Below are positions 31,255 through 43,131 of a DNA stretch of 64,000 bases, piece by piece. Position 1 is the stretch's first letter; each line of letters begins with the position of its first letter. The stretch comes from Odontesthes bonariensis. Lineage: Eukaryota; Chordata; Actinopteri; Atheriniformes; Atherinopsidae. Position numbers and translations under genes: made by a program. Where the stretch lies: contig NC_134526.1 in NCBI RefSeq assembly GCF_027942865.1, forward strand, positions 1,813,001-1,877,000. Reading direction: 5' to 3'. Below the pieces are notes generated by a model. It had not been told where the DNA came from. It made no database searches and saw only the letters and a program-made list of their open reading frames with translations.

Positions 31255-31871
31255 ACCTCCATCATTAACATCAACAGTACATTACTGTTAACTGTCACGT
31301 AAAGCTGTTTTTTAAGATGTAATCCTTTGTCTGGGTTTCATTTGGACTTCTACGTGTCTGAAGTACTTTGGAGGTGTGAATATGTCCCATCACCTGATCT
31401 CTTTAATCATCCACCCGGGACATGGACTCTGCTTTTATCAGGACTGTTTGCTCTGAGGTGCGATAAGCCAGGCTGATAATCAGACATCAGAGGCGGGTCC
31501 GGCATTGATTCCTGTTTCTCTGAATATGAACAATCCACAAATCGTTAAACACGCTGAACCAGCAGCGCAGCTTGGATAAATAAATAAATAAAGAAATGTG
31601 TTTCAGCAGAAGAACTTTAATCATCTTGTTTTTAATTCCTGAACAACAAGTTTGAAATGTGTGAAACCAGTTAAAACAAAAACAGCATTTTAAAGTGAAG
31701 TTGAAATGAAGTTCAGGGCCAGTTTATCTGAAGAGCACAATTCAAAGTGTTTTACAGCTGCATAAAATCACAAGGAGGCAAATAAAATCATTCCATAATC
31801 ATTAACGACAGTTGCAGATTGATTCAGACAGCCGTTACCATGGAGACACAGTTCCACTTTGTCACATGACA
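31255..31871. other. Intergenic sequence 3' of the GIMAP-like gene
   Basis: No coding similarity. About 31710-31790 resembles the tail of a dispersed repeat ('gagcacaattcaaagtgttt'). The region probably includes the GIMAP 3' UTR on the minus strand. Confidence 0.4.
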
Positions 31872-32689
31872 TCACCAGAGAGGACCCTTTTCCCGTACGT
31901 GCTGCGCTACAACGACCCCGACGCACCCCAGGACGCCCCCGGCAGCGGCTCCGGCCGCCGCTCCAACTGGGATCCCGATCACGCCTCCCACAAAGTGCGC
32001 CACCGCGCCTACGACGCCCGCCCCGGCCACCGCGCCTGTACTTATCCACAATGCAATCTGAGCTCGCAGCCCCACTCTGCTCTCCGCCTGTTTCAGCATC
32101 TCGGAGGTGTAACAGTGTCCTCCGTCATTCTGAAGGTCGTCGATCAGCTGCAGCAGCTCGCTGACCTGCGACGCGTTCTCCTCCTCCGTGTGGAAGACAA
32201 CATGTCTGCCCTTGCACTCCTCGTAAAAGCCCCGGAGGTCGTCGCTCTCCGCCACGAACTTCGGTGCGGGCTTCCTCTCTTCCGGACGAACGTTTCCGTG
32301 CGTGAACAACAGGATCGTGTAATCCGTCGCCTTCTTGCCCAACGCGGTTTTAACCGTTTCCACCATTTTTTTATTTTCTGAGGTGAATCTTCCCATATTC
32401 ATCACAAACAGGAAGACGTGGCGGCCGGACGTAGAGACGCACGACTTGATCTCTTCCATCACCTGCTTGTCCGACAGTTCGGTGTTACACAGACCCGGAG
32501 TGTCGAAGAAGACCAGGTCCCGTCCACCAATCTTCACGCTGTAAGACCGACACTTTCTGACGTTTATGTTGATGGAGACGTCGGAAGGTTTGTCATTTGG
32601 CTCTGAGCTCCTCAGGATGGACTCAATGACTGAAGACTTCCCGGGTCCAACGCTCCCAACGAGCACGACCCTCAGCTTTGAGTCCTCCG
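31872..32689 (-). CDS. GIMAP/AIG1-type GTPase, main coding exon
   Basis: GTPase of the immunity-associated protein family; members sit on intracellular membranes and influence lymphocyte survival, but the role of fish copies is mostly unknown. The exon encodes an AIG1 domain: P-loop GSVGPGKS, switch II DTPG, a hydrophobic LLFTHGN strand in the usual G4 position, and a C-terminal Gly/Ala-rich hydrophobic region of about 50 residues that could insert in a membrane. A polypyrimidine tract and AG precede 32689 (CTTTCTCTCTCTC ... TTTCCCAG), so translation upstream of it (the ATG at 32783) is probably intron read-through. The exon needs one base from a previous exon; the candidate at 45202-45220 supplies it, giving 278 aa. 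The frame is intact to TGA. A specific GIMAP number cannot be assigned. Confidence 0.87.
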
Positions 32690-33854
32690 CTGGGAAATAA
32701 TGAGAGAGAGAAAGATTGTTATTAAGGTCACCCCAAGCCCCAGGGTGCTCAGCAGTAGAGTCAGTGACATCATTGACCATCATTGATCAAAGATGGCCGC
32801 CGAGAGCAGGGGTGGTTTGTCAGGCTCCACTCCTCTCTCCTCTTTTCGACTACAAAACTTTTTCCTTCTTATATTTTTGGCTCTGCAAACTTCTAACTCT
32901 CCAATTTATGATGCTGGGGTAAAGGATAACCAAGTCTGCAGCCAACCAAGGATATATTCCAAGAATATTCTGGAACCTGCTCCAAACAACTGCTATGGAG
33001 GATATGGCTGCACATGGTTCCTCTGTCTATGGGCACTTGCACTTTGTCTGGGATTTCTCCAGGTATGCTGCATAACTACACCAATGCCCACTTTCCAACA
33101 GCGGCATGGAGACGAAAAGACTGCTTATCTCTGGCTTCTGCTCTGTTTATGGCTTCTCTGTGTCCCCCTTTGTCAGTATTTCATATCAAATGAGCCACCT
33201 ACAGGCACCTTTTCAGATGCCAAGTTACAATATATACTGGACATTCCCAAACTTAACTTTTTTGGACACGGATACTTGATCATTTACACCTTATTTTGGC
33301 AGAAAGATCACTATCTTTTTGGAGTAAGCAAAGTCAAACAACAACACACCAAAGGGAAAAATAAGAGAAACATTTTGTATTTTTTATTATTCATGCTGTT
33401 ACTAAATGGCGACATCCAGCTGAACCCTGGCCCATCAATTAACAACATTGGCCCCACAGTAACAACAGGAACTGTCACTTGCCAAGGTGTGGACACTCAG
33501 CTCAACACAATGGCCCTCATTTATCAAACTTGCGTAAGACGAAAAACGTGCGTAGGTCGTGTGTACGTTCTTTTCTGCGCAAAGGTTGGCATTTATCAAA
33601 TCCATCGTGAGCGCAGGAAAGATGAAATCGCCACGACAGGTCTGAAGCCGTGTGCGCACTTTTCCATTTTGACTTGCGGTGACTGCAACACAGCAGCGTC
33701 ACCAGTGCGTGCTCAGGAGTCGCAACAAATCCCTAGGTTAAAATTACAGACTTATCACTTTAAAGAAGGCCCATGTTTTATTTGACTTCAACATAAATAT
33801 AAACATAAACGCAAATTAAATAAATTAAACAAGTACAACTCCGTAATTGGAAGA

Positions 33855-34170
33855 GTGATGGCTCATTATTCAACCGCGCACCCTCACACCGAACAGGAGA
33901 GGCGCTTTAACACTACGCACTGTGGAGAGGTTAGGGCACCTAAAGGGCAGCTGGATCTGTCTCTCGGCTGCGGGGGGAACCCTTCTTTATACGCCCGAAA
34001 AGGTATGCAATATTATTATTGCATGCGGGGATCTCCATAACATTGCCCAAAAAAATGGAGTGCCATTTCCAGATGTACATCCAGAGGACCCCGTACCCAG
34101 AGATCCCTTCCACCAGCCTGCACAGCCAAGAGCGCTCAGGAGGAGAGAGGAACTTATTCAGCGATTCTGA
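33855..34170 (+). pseudogene. HARBI1-like transposase, C-terminal remnant
   Basis: Two overlapping frames together show ERRFNTTHCG, KGQLDLSL and then YTPEKVCNIIIACG and LHNIAQKNG, which match the end of Harbinger nucleases. A frameshift lies between about 33930 and 33980, and the N-terminal catalytic residues are absent. Confidence 0.75.
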
Positions 34171-34543
34171 CTTTTGGTAAGCATTCTGTTATTCAAGGAA
34201 AAAAGAAAGGAGAACAACGATTTCTTTCAGCATTTATTCTGTGACTTCAGTGTTTCATTTATGTCTTTCAATGTACTGTCGATAGATTGCACGGTGTGTG
34301 TTAAAGCCATCATCCACTTCACGATCTCTGTTTGTCTCTCTAGGACCTCTGTGGTTAACACGGCTGGCCGGTGTGACGCTGCAGACCGGGGGCAGAGGCA
34401 GAGGCAGAGGCTTCGGATGTTGACGGGGCCGCGTATTCGTTGCGCGGGTCAGGTTGCCCGGATGCCACTTCGGATTCATTTGTGAATGAAAAATATTAGT
34501 TTGATTAGGAACCTCATTTGTGTTGAAAATTAAAGCAACGGTT

Positions 34544-35100
34544 TTATTTAAACGTCTTGGGTGTGCAGTCATTCTTACCATTCTCGAGCTCTAGCATGGG
34601 AGCATCAGAGTCAAGTTTCCCTGGCACGCCCGATGAGGACGTAGCTCCGATCAGGCCAGCCACCCTCTCCTCCAAGGCACTCAAATCCAAACCTGGATCG
34701 GACCCCCCCCCCCTGTTTGTGACATGCTGCGTCAGAGAGCTGCGACCTTCTTTTTTGGCCAATTTCATATCGGACCACTTCTTCCTTATCTTATTGGAGA
34801 AAAAGTAAAACATCGTTCAATTTTAGATTTAATTTAATCTGGAGTTTATCTCATTTTATTGACCATCACAGTAGGGCAAAATACATACCTCGTCCGTCTG
34901 CGATTTACATCGCCAACGCTGTTGACAGCCGTCCCAGCTGTTGTAGTTGCGTTTCTTTGCCGCCTTTCGTCTTTCCATGTCGCAAATTCTAGAGGTGCGG
35001 CCTCTCAACCCCCTTTTGTAGAAGGCGTGGTTAGGATCATTACGATGGATTTCAGCCGCCGGATTTATCAACAGCCGCTCGGTCTTACGATGGGATCGGT
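34544..35100 (-). pseudogene. Harbinger Myb/SANT-like DNA-binding protein remnant
   Basis: The frame at 34813-34544 contains NKIRKKWSDMKLAKKEGRSS, resembling the third helix region of Myb/SANT-like proteins paired with Harbinger nucleases. The preceding segment (MERRKAAKKRNYNSWDGC, near 34980) lies in another frame, so the gene is broken or contains an unrecognised intron. Confidence 0.6.
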
Positions 35101-37795
35101 GTGCTACGCATGTTCTATAAATCTCACTTGAGCCTCTGCGTACGACGAGTTCTCCGCTCATATCAACGATGCTTTCTACGATGGCTTGATAAATGAGGGC
35201 CAATGAGTGCTGGATCACTGGAACCTTCACTGATCTCAGCAGGTACAAGTGACTGCTTCAACCTAGTTCCTCAGCTGGACTCAATTACTGCAGGGAGCTT
35301 GATTATCCCCCAAGAAATCAAGCAGAGCAGGAGCTCCTCCCCACAAAAGGACTCAAGCCCAACCCCTTTGCTCAAGACTCAAGCACCGGTACCATCATAC
35401 CTCTCCCCGCAGCAGGACAGATTCAAAGAAAAAATGGCCTACAGCAGAGCAGCTTTCCAGCAAAAAGGTGTGAAATATTTTCAAACAGTAAACCACGCAA
35501 AGGTGATTTGGGACTCAAAGAAAAAACCAAAGGGCATTACAGGTGGTCTTTTGAACATACGAAGTATTATAACAAAGAGAGATGAAATTCAACATCTGTT
35601 AACAGACTCCAACTTTTTGGCCTTGACTGAAACCTGGCTGCAGAGTCACACCCCAACAACTATGATTGATGTGCCTGGATACACCTGCTTACGCAAAGAC
35701 AGACTGTCAGGAAAAGGAGGCGGAGTGTTAATTTACATGAAGGACAGTTTTAAATGCACTCAAGTCAACCTGGATACTTATGAATTAGAATATTTCATTT
35801 TAAATGTGGTTTTGTCACCTAAAATGAACTTTGATATAATTGTATTATACAATCCACCGAAACACAACGTAACATTCTATCAAAATTTTGATGATTTGCT
35901 TAAAGCACTAAACCATAGATCAGAAAACATGGTACTTGGAGATTTTAACATAAACTGGGTGGACAAAAACTGTAAGCAAAAACTTAAAACAGTTACGTCC
36001 AAACATAAACTACACCAAATTATTAAAGAGCCGACCAGAATCTCCAAAACTAGTAAAACTCTTATAGACCTCATCTTTACAAACAAACCTGACAGAGTGT
36101 CAAAAACATATAATTTGTTAACAGGTCTATCAGATCATAATATGATTCTGATAATTAGGAAACTTACAAAAGAGCGCCTACAGAGACTTTCCTTCAAACA
36201 GAATCGTAATTATGTGCCAACAGGAATTCCGAAACAAAAAGTCAATCAATTTGAACATGAATTAAAACATCTAAACTGGGATAATGTCTTGCAAACTAGT
36301 GACACAGACATATGTTGCGATATTCTTACAAATACTGGGGCAGATGTAATCCAAAAGTTCACCTGCCCTCTTAAGTTGAAGCATAAACCAACTCTGCCAT
36401 GGATAAATAATGACATCTTCCAGTTGATGAAGAAGTGGGATCATACACCAAAAATATCACTATCTACAAAATTACATACAGATACCCTGATCTATAAGGG
36501 GTTACGAAACCGGGTTGTTACTGAATTAAGAAAGGCAAAAACAAATTATTTCATGCAATTAATAAATGACTCGGGTGGGAATAGCTCATATCTTTGGAGA
36601 CATATTAATACACTCCTAAATCATAAACCAAAGCATCATAGAGACATAAAGGAACTTAGTATTAAAGGAACAATTTCCACTAACATCAAGGAAATAGCTA
36701 ATGAATTAAATACATACTTCATACGATCTGTAGATGAACTTACATCGAATTTCCAAAAAACTCTCAACACAGATGAACTTAATTTAAATTTTCAACAATT
36801 ACAAAACTTAAACAACGTTGCTAATGGTCGGGCTTCCTGCTTTAACATTGAAGAAACTGACCGCACCAAAATTCAAAAAATTATAATGCAATTAAACAAC
36901 TCAAAGGCAAAAGATACATTTGGGATCGATGTTTTATTTTGGAAAAAACATAGTGCCATCTTGATAAACCCATTACTCCATTTGATAAACTTGTCCATTA
37001 AAGAAGGGAAATTTCCACAAAGTTTTAAAAAGGCTATTATTACCCCAATTTATGAATCTGGTGCATTAACTGACGCCGGTAATTATAGACCAATATCAAT
37101 TCTCCCAGCAATGTCAAAAGTACTTGAGAAGGTTATTGCTAATCAATTAATGAACTATATTGAAAACAATCAGTTTTACCATTCTAAACAGTTTGGATTT
37201 CGTAAAAAATATTCAACCGAGATGGCACTGTGCCATTTCAAAGAGGGAATAAAATGTTCCCTTGACAACGGGAATGTGGTTGGAGCAGTGTTTTTGGACT
37301 TGAAGAAAGCCTTTGACACTGTAAGTCATGAGATACTTATCAGTAAACTAAGACATGAATTTAAATTTTCTGCTCTTGCTGTTAGTTGGCTTAGCTCATA
37401 TTTGAAATATCGACAACAGTGTGTTTGTTTACAGAATGTGAAAACATCTCCTCTGAACAGTAAGACTGGTCTGCCACAGGGATCAGTTTTAGGCCCCATT
37501 CTTTTCTGCCTATACATAAACGATTTACCTGCTATCTGCACAGACACTGAATGTCAGATGTATGCCGACGACACAGTGTTTTATGTTTCAACAAAGAATC
37601 CCTGTCAAGCCTCAGATATCTTAAACAGACAGATGGTTACTGTTTCAGAATGGTTACAAAGGAATCACTTAACACTTAATCACAAAAAAACAGTGTCAAT
37701 GTGCTTCTCAATAAGAAAGAAAGCCTTAGAGAAATTCCACATCACTATTGATAGTAAAGAAATTGAAGTGGTAAATGCGTTTAAATACTTAGGTG

Positions 37796-39117
37796 CATAC
37801 ATGTATAAAGTACTAGCGATTCAGACTTGAGTAGAAGTACAAGTACTCTTTAAGCACCGTACTTAAGTGGAAGTACTAAAGTATTAAACATGTTTTGTAC
37901 TTAAGTATTGCAAGTAGTTTATTTTTTAAAATTACTACTCAAGTACTGAAAGTAAAAGTAAAAGTATTTTGTATGAATTGTCTTTCACTCCGGCGAATGA
38001 AAACAGAGACTGTAAGTAGGGCCAGGGGTGTTCTTCTTCCTCACCGCCACCACCACGATCACTCGAAGTTGAAGGTGTTTCTGGTTCTTCCATCTTTGGT
38101 TCAAACAAAGCACTTTCTCTCGACGCAGGCAGGGAGCAGAGCGAAAGAGGCTGAGCAGAGAGCAGCACGAGCGGTCTTCTTCCCTTCAGTTTGCACACAT
38201 TAGATCTACATCATGTATAACTTCGCGCCACAGTAAAATTGGATGCAACGGTTGTTATAGCAACCATAAACTCTGAACGGTTACGAGACGTTAGACTTGA
38301 ACTAGAGTGACTGTGGGGTTTGGAATGATTCCTAACATGTTTATGATAACGAGTAACTATGCAGCATATAAAAAATGTATCGCAGTAAAAGTACTAAACT
38401 CATTGAAAATATGTACTGAAGTAAAAGTGGAAGTAGGAGAAAAAAATAATACTCCAGTAAAGTACAGATACAGTATTTTAGTACTTAAAGCTGCAGTCTG
38501 CAGGATTTGTTGTTGTCATACGTAAAGTCCTAATTTTTGGCATTTTAAGAGTTTACATGATCTATCAGAACGCTTGAAGTTGAAAACGGTGACCTCCGTA
38601 GTCGCAAAATGCAAGAAATGCTTATTTTTTAACCGAAAAATAAAAAGTTATTCAACTTTTTGTCCCACCCCTTCAAAACACATGAGAACTCGCCAGATGC
38701 GCGTATACGGCTCCTCATTCATCAACTCACCTGTCATTTGCGATCATGGAAGACACAGTAAGTAGACTAGCCCCTAATGAAGTTCAATAGTCCAGATAAA
38801 TAAGCGTGGGGACGAGCCTACCTTGTATCGCGCGTGCACAATCGGTGATTGACAGGCAGCAGAGCCCAGCTCGTAACCTGATTGGTTACCTTTTACCGGT
38901 CCGGTCTGCAATTTTGTAAACAAACCTGCTGGCTTTGGAGGGACCTAGCGGGACATATAGGGGACCTAGAGAACTCATTTTTTTTTGTATTGGGGTATTT
39001 AATGTACTACTTTCAGAATCCCCGGACAGTTCCAGGCATTATGCTTGAAAAAGAGTTGCAGACTGCAGCTTTAAGTAGAGTAGTGAAGTAGTTCTACTTC
39101 GTTACTATACATCTCTG
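37796..39117 (-). mobile_element. hAT element inserted in the LINE reverse transcriptase
   Basis: An exact 8-bp duplication CTTAGGTG flanks it (37788-37795 and 39118-39125), the hAT hallmark. Termini are CATACATGTATAAAGTA and an inverse GTTACTATACATCTCTG. On the minus strand near 38110-37935 the frame reads a transposase N-terminal piece (PWPYLQSLFSFAGVKDNSYK). Related to the element at 2412-3620. A TTAA element is nested inside. Confidence 0.9.
38485..39074. mobile_element. TTAA-target MITE nested in the hAT element
   Basis: TTAA at 38485-38488 and 39071-39074, with inverted termini AGCTGCAGTCTGCA and TGCAGACTGCAGCT. No coding capacity. It is the third level of nesting: LINE, then hAT, then this element. 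Confidence 0.85.
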
Positions 39118-40070
39118 CTTAGGTGTAACTTTAGATCCTTCACTTAAGTTTGAAGCACATATAAAGAAACTGTCTAAAACGGTAAAAACTAGTCTGAATT
39201 GTTTCAGACTCATCAGGTCATGTCTTTCTTTTAGGGCAGCTCATTTATACCTGCATGCTATGGTCCTCTCACATTTGTCCTACTGCATCACTGCCTGGGG
39301 CCAGGCCACTGACTCAGCAACTAGACCTTTATTCTCACTCCATAAACAAGCTTTAAACATTTTAGATCACAAGCCACAAAAGTGGCACCATTGTAAAATC
39401 ATTGAGAAATATAATATGCTATCTTTTTCCAATTTTATCAAATTCTCTTTTTTGAAAGTTGTTTTTAAGTGCGTAAACAGACTGGCCCCACAAGCGATGT
39501 CACAGATTTTTAGTAAGTCAGACAACTGTAGGACAATAACAAGAAGCATGAGCAAGCAAAATTGTAAAATTCAAAGACGCAGGACAACATTCGGCCAATC
39601 ATCCCTTTCAGTGCAAGGTAAACACTTATGGAATTTTTTACCACCAGAAATCAAATCCCAAACAGAACCAAAGATGTTTAGGGTCAAAGCTAAACATTGG
39701 CTTAAGCAGCAGCAGAAATGTGAACATTAACTTCTTTCTTGTCACTGTCAATACAGCACTTTATTCATGTTTAATATATTTTTCTTGTATAATTTTTAAT
39801 CAAAATTTTGTATCTGTGTTAATTTATTCATGGTACCCATTCACTATATTTTTCACTGTATTTGTATTATTGCACTTATTGTGCTCAGTATTTTTTATCC
39901 TTCTCTAACCTGACCAGGGACAAAGACTGCAAATTAGCTGAAGCTAGACGTCTTGTATGCATCGCATTTTTCATTCTTTGTTGCAATGCTGTATGTTTCG
40001 TCTCTGTTAAATAAACATTAAAATAAAAATAAATAAAAAATAAGGTCAGAAACCCAAGAGCTGCATCTCA

Positions 40071-40694
40071 GGCTGTGTTCGAAACCGCCTACTACTTATA
40101 CTAACTTGGATGCATACTAGATTCTCCTAAATGTTGGGTATGCATCATGAGGTTACTACTCATACTCAAACTACCCAAGATGCAACGTAACGTGACGTCG
40201 TCGATCGTCATTTCCTGTCAAAACGGCAGTTTCAAGCTAGCTACAACCACAGATTCTATAATATTCGTTATAATGGCTGTGCTACAACGAGGGTAGGTTC
40301 ACTTCCTGTTTTCAAAACAAAAGCACCAATTGTATCGTAATGGCTTTCCCTATGATAAAAGGCAACGGGTATTTTATTTTGTGAAAATAACCGGAAGTGC
40401 GTTGCTCACTGCGGCTAGCTTTAGCAGCGCCGAATTCGTGGGAACAAAATTGTAAATAGCCGGTATTTTGTCAGGTTTTCAACACGTTGGGGATCTAAAC
40501 GACTACTTTCTCACCTGAAAATGTTTCAAATGTTGCTAAAGTTTACAGAGTTTAGAGCTTAAGAGAAATCAGCTTCAGGCCGGCTGATTTCAGCTCGGGC
40601 AGGAGCCAAATGCATTGTGGGTAAACGCTCTGCATACTGTCTGATCGATGAGTATGCAGTATGTAGTATGTAGTAGGCGGTTTCAAACAGAGCC
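40071..40694 (+). mobile_element. Family B transposon, complete copy
   Basis: GGCTGTGTTCGAAACCGCC at the start and GGCGGTTTCAAACAGAGCC at the end, with 3-bp duplication TCA on both sides (40068-40070, 40695-40697). Its body is nearly identical in order to 17098-17847 but lacks the subterminal expansion. A short insertion near 40247-40283 duplicates 'gctacaac'. Confidence 0.87.
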
Positions 40695-40906
40695 TCATAC
40701 ATATAGTTTACAGTATACCCACCCAATAGAGCCTAATAATTCAACTATGCAGACAGTATGAAGAGTGTTTGTAGATTTATTTACAAGACATTATCAAAAC
40801 ACAATCAAGAATAATCCATAGGAATATGTAAATATGTACAACATAGCAATAACAGAAGAACAACAACATTCTCTGCAAGTGTCATTTTTTCTATCTGTTC
40901 TTCCAG

Positions 40907-41069
40907 GCGCTTCAGGTATTTGGCCTACAGGCAGTTCGTGGCGTGGTGCTGGGGCTTTTTGGGTCGCCGGATCAGAGTGGTCATTCCTGCCTGTGTGGTC
41001 CTGCGTATCCGTGCCGAGTACCCCGATGATGAAGGACACTACACCGGGTTTAGACTGCCTCGCGTGTGA
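40907..41069 (+). CDS. Orphan terminal exon of a P2X7-like C-terminal domain
   Basis: After a good acceptor (CTATCTGTTCTTCCAG) the plus strand reads 54 codons including stop. Key pieces are YLAYRQFVAWCWGFLG, RVVIPACVVLRIRAEYP and GHYTGFRLPRV. This resembles the cytoplasmic C-terminal ('ballast') domain of the P2X7 receptor, which in fish also occurs in many non-receptor proteins, some linked to mobile elements. No upstream exon of a P2X channel is visible here. It may be the end of a small P2X7-domain gene or a dispersed fragment. The frame is intact. It is antisense to the THAP fragment and sits within the putative GIMAP intron. Confidence 0.6.
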
Positions 41070-41347
41070 AAAATTAGGTCCATCAGGACATCCACATACC
41101 CTTTTCACACAGAACATTCATACACACACGCACACGCACAACATTTTTATATTTCAGTTAGTCATTTGTACATTTCAATGTTTATATTTATATATATTTA
41201 TATATTTATATTTGTTCCATATATTTATGTTTATTTAGATTTCTATTTCTCACATTTTTTGTATTCCTATTTGTTGGAATTAACCTCAGTAAATTTGATA
41301 AAGGCAAAAGTAGTTGGACTTGAATTCTTGAACTTTTGAGGTCTTAC

Positions 41348-43051
41348 CAAAGGTTGGCTTAGTCTTTTGACGTTTGACTGTGCACTCTCCCTTCTTGGAT
41401 TTGGGAAAGGAGATTTTGAAGAGAGGTACACCGTCTGCTGTCTGGGCCTGTGGTCGGTTCGCATTTTCATTAAAGTGGATCGCCGCCAAGTACTGTCTGA
41501 AAGTACAAGAAACAATGTGTAAACGGTGTTTCTCACAGAATTTTCATTTGTCATGGTGGTGGGGGGTTAGCTGGTAGAGACACATGTATCATCATGGGAG
41601 ACCATATAAAAAGCTCTTTTCCAAAATGCTATAAAAACCGTTCTCATTACTTTTTTAAAATCTGATTTCAAGCATCAGGAAAAGTTATATTAGCTGAGAT
41701 TTACATAACATGTTGAAACATTTAAATGCTGCTTTTAATGGTAGTAAAAAATAAAACAATATTTTTGAAAGTAGGTATAAAGCATTTTGGAAAAAGCTTT
41801 TCATATATTGTGAAGTTTCACAGGAACTATGATCTGAAAACCCCCTAAAAGTATACATTTTTTGGTAAATCAAATATAAATTACATTCACAACACAATCT
41901 TTTCAGGGGACCTGGTCTAGGTGTTTCGTGCCTTATAGTGCTGGAGAAACCCGGCTCAAGAATGACATTTCAGACAACAAAAACTTTCAACAACTACAAG
42001 GTAAAACATCTCACCTGCAAATCATTCCAATATAGAGAAAGACAACATTCTTCGGTGTGGCTGCAGTCTGGCAGGCAGCATCCCTGGTCCGGGATGTCTG
42101 GACGTGAGCACTTGATGTGCTGGCCAGTGAAGAGTGAACCTGATGCAGACAGAGAGCACACATCTCATGGTTTGAAAGCCGAGCATTACACTCGTGATAA
42201 ACTGACGAGTCACGACAGATTTGAAGTCAAAACTGTGTTCGAATTGACAGATACATAATGGTGTATGTTCGAGGATAGTCGGCAAACGTTTGCTAAACAT
42301 CCCTACCCTTCACCTAGCCACAACACCCGATCGCGTATCCCACACGAAAGACGCAGAAACGACTCGATGTAAACAAAATAAATAAATAAATAAAAGGTCA
42401 CCAAACCGTAACAAATGCTTACAAAATATAAAGTCACCAATCGAAAGAAAGGCTTACAAAATATGAATTGTTTTCGTCGGGCGTCATTTTCCGTGTAACA
42501 GACATATCTATCCGCAGAACATAACTAGACTTGCTTACCTAAGTATTCATGCTTTATGTAGTCCCCTACACGTAAGATACTTGGTCAAAAGACAAATGTC
42601 TGGTTTTACAACCAATTTTCCAAATCTAACCAGTTTAACAGAGTATTGGTTTTGTAGCGCAGTGTAGGTTTCATGGATAAATACCTCCACAGCTAATGTT
42701 GGCTAGTTAGCTGTCACCCATAAAGTGCTAGCGGCTAGCAAATAATTATGACTTACTTGATCGGTGTGGGTAGCTGATGGACCGGCAAGGCTTGGCACTG
42801 ATCCAGGCTTCAACTTCAGGTGTAGGGCAAAACCTGCCCTGTACTGTCCCAAGTTGTAAAAGCATTCCTCTGAAATGTGTCGCGCAAACTCTGACGCTCT
42901 TTGGAACATGCATGGGCACCTGTCCCTCGTAAATGAAATTAAGCCATTCCGTTTTCAAAGGGACAGAGGATGGAAGCGGAAACATATTCTTCTCTTCATC
43001 TTCACATCCTGGCACAGTACATTTCGCATGGTAACGTCGTTTGGAAGCCAT
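41348..43051 (-). pseudogene. THAP-domain protein gene, frameshifted; three exons visible
   Basis: Exon 1 (43051-42757) starts MASKRRYHAKCTVPGCEDEE and encodes a THAP zinc finger: C-x4-C at residues 11 and 16, a conserved Pro, WLNF, and C-x2-H in VCATH. Right after HF one base is missing relative to the expected frame. The sequence then continues in the next frame as EECFYNLGQY and LKLKPGSVPS, to a donor CAA|GTAAGT. Exon 2 (42139-42015) reads VHSSLASTSS ... RDAACQTAATPKN. Exon 3 (41496-41348) reads YLAAIHFNENANRPQA and ISFPKSKKG and ends at G|GTAAGA. Phases agree between exons. I see no further exon before 40760. The frameshift may be real decay or a sequencing error. Function unknown; THAP proteins bind DNA and many derive from P-element transposases. 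Confidence 0.68.
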
Positions 43052-43131
43052 TTCTGTATCTTCTGTCTTCAGTCGTGGCGAGTCTTCTTCTTTGGCGAGT
43101 CTCGGTCTACGCCACATGAGATGGGCGGGTA

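Larger units (their letters stand above)
33512..35201. mobile_element. PIF/Harbinger transposon inserted in the LINE
   Basis: Terminal inverted repeats GGCCCTCATTTATCAA and TTGATAAATGAGGGCC with a 3-bp duplication AAT (33509-33511 and 35202-35204). It carries remnants of both Harbinger genes. On the plus strand (33855-34170, one frameshift) is the C-terminal part of a HARBI1-like nuclease (LLYTPEKVCNIIIACG, LHNIAQKNGVPFPD). On the minus strand (35100-34544) is a Myb/SANT-like protein (KKWSDMKLAKKEG). Neither gene is complete. Confidence 0.88.
32786..40043 (+). mobile_element. Full-length LINE (L2/CR1-like), split by two DNA transposons
   Basis: Non-LTR retrotransposon whose coding region runs from ATG 32793 to the stop at 39730 in three blocks: 32793-33511, 35205-37795 and 39126-39730. 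Each block is fully open, and the inserted lengths, counting one target duplication each (1693 and 1330 bp), keep the blocks in one frame of 3915 nt (1304 residues). The N-terminal part is hydrophobic with several membrane-like segments, then LLLNGDIQLNPGP. Next come an apurinic-type endonuclease (GDFNIN near 35938, SDHNMI near 36131) and a reverse transcriptase (FLDLKKAFD, GLPQGSVLGP, YADD at 37561). The 3' end is A-rich with AATAAA-like repeats. The lack of decay outside the insertions suggests a young copy. Confidence 0.9.

Noticed and set aside
32690-32783. N-terminal extension of the GIMAP-like protein from ATG 32783
   Set aside because: The region has a long polypyrimidine tract and AG, so it is more likely the end of an intron.
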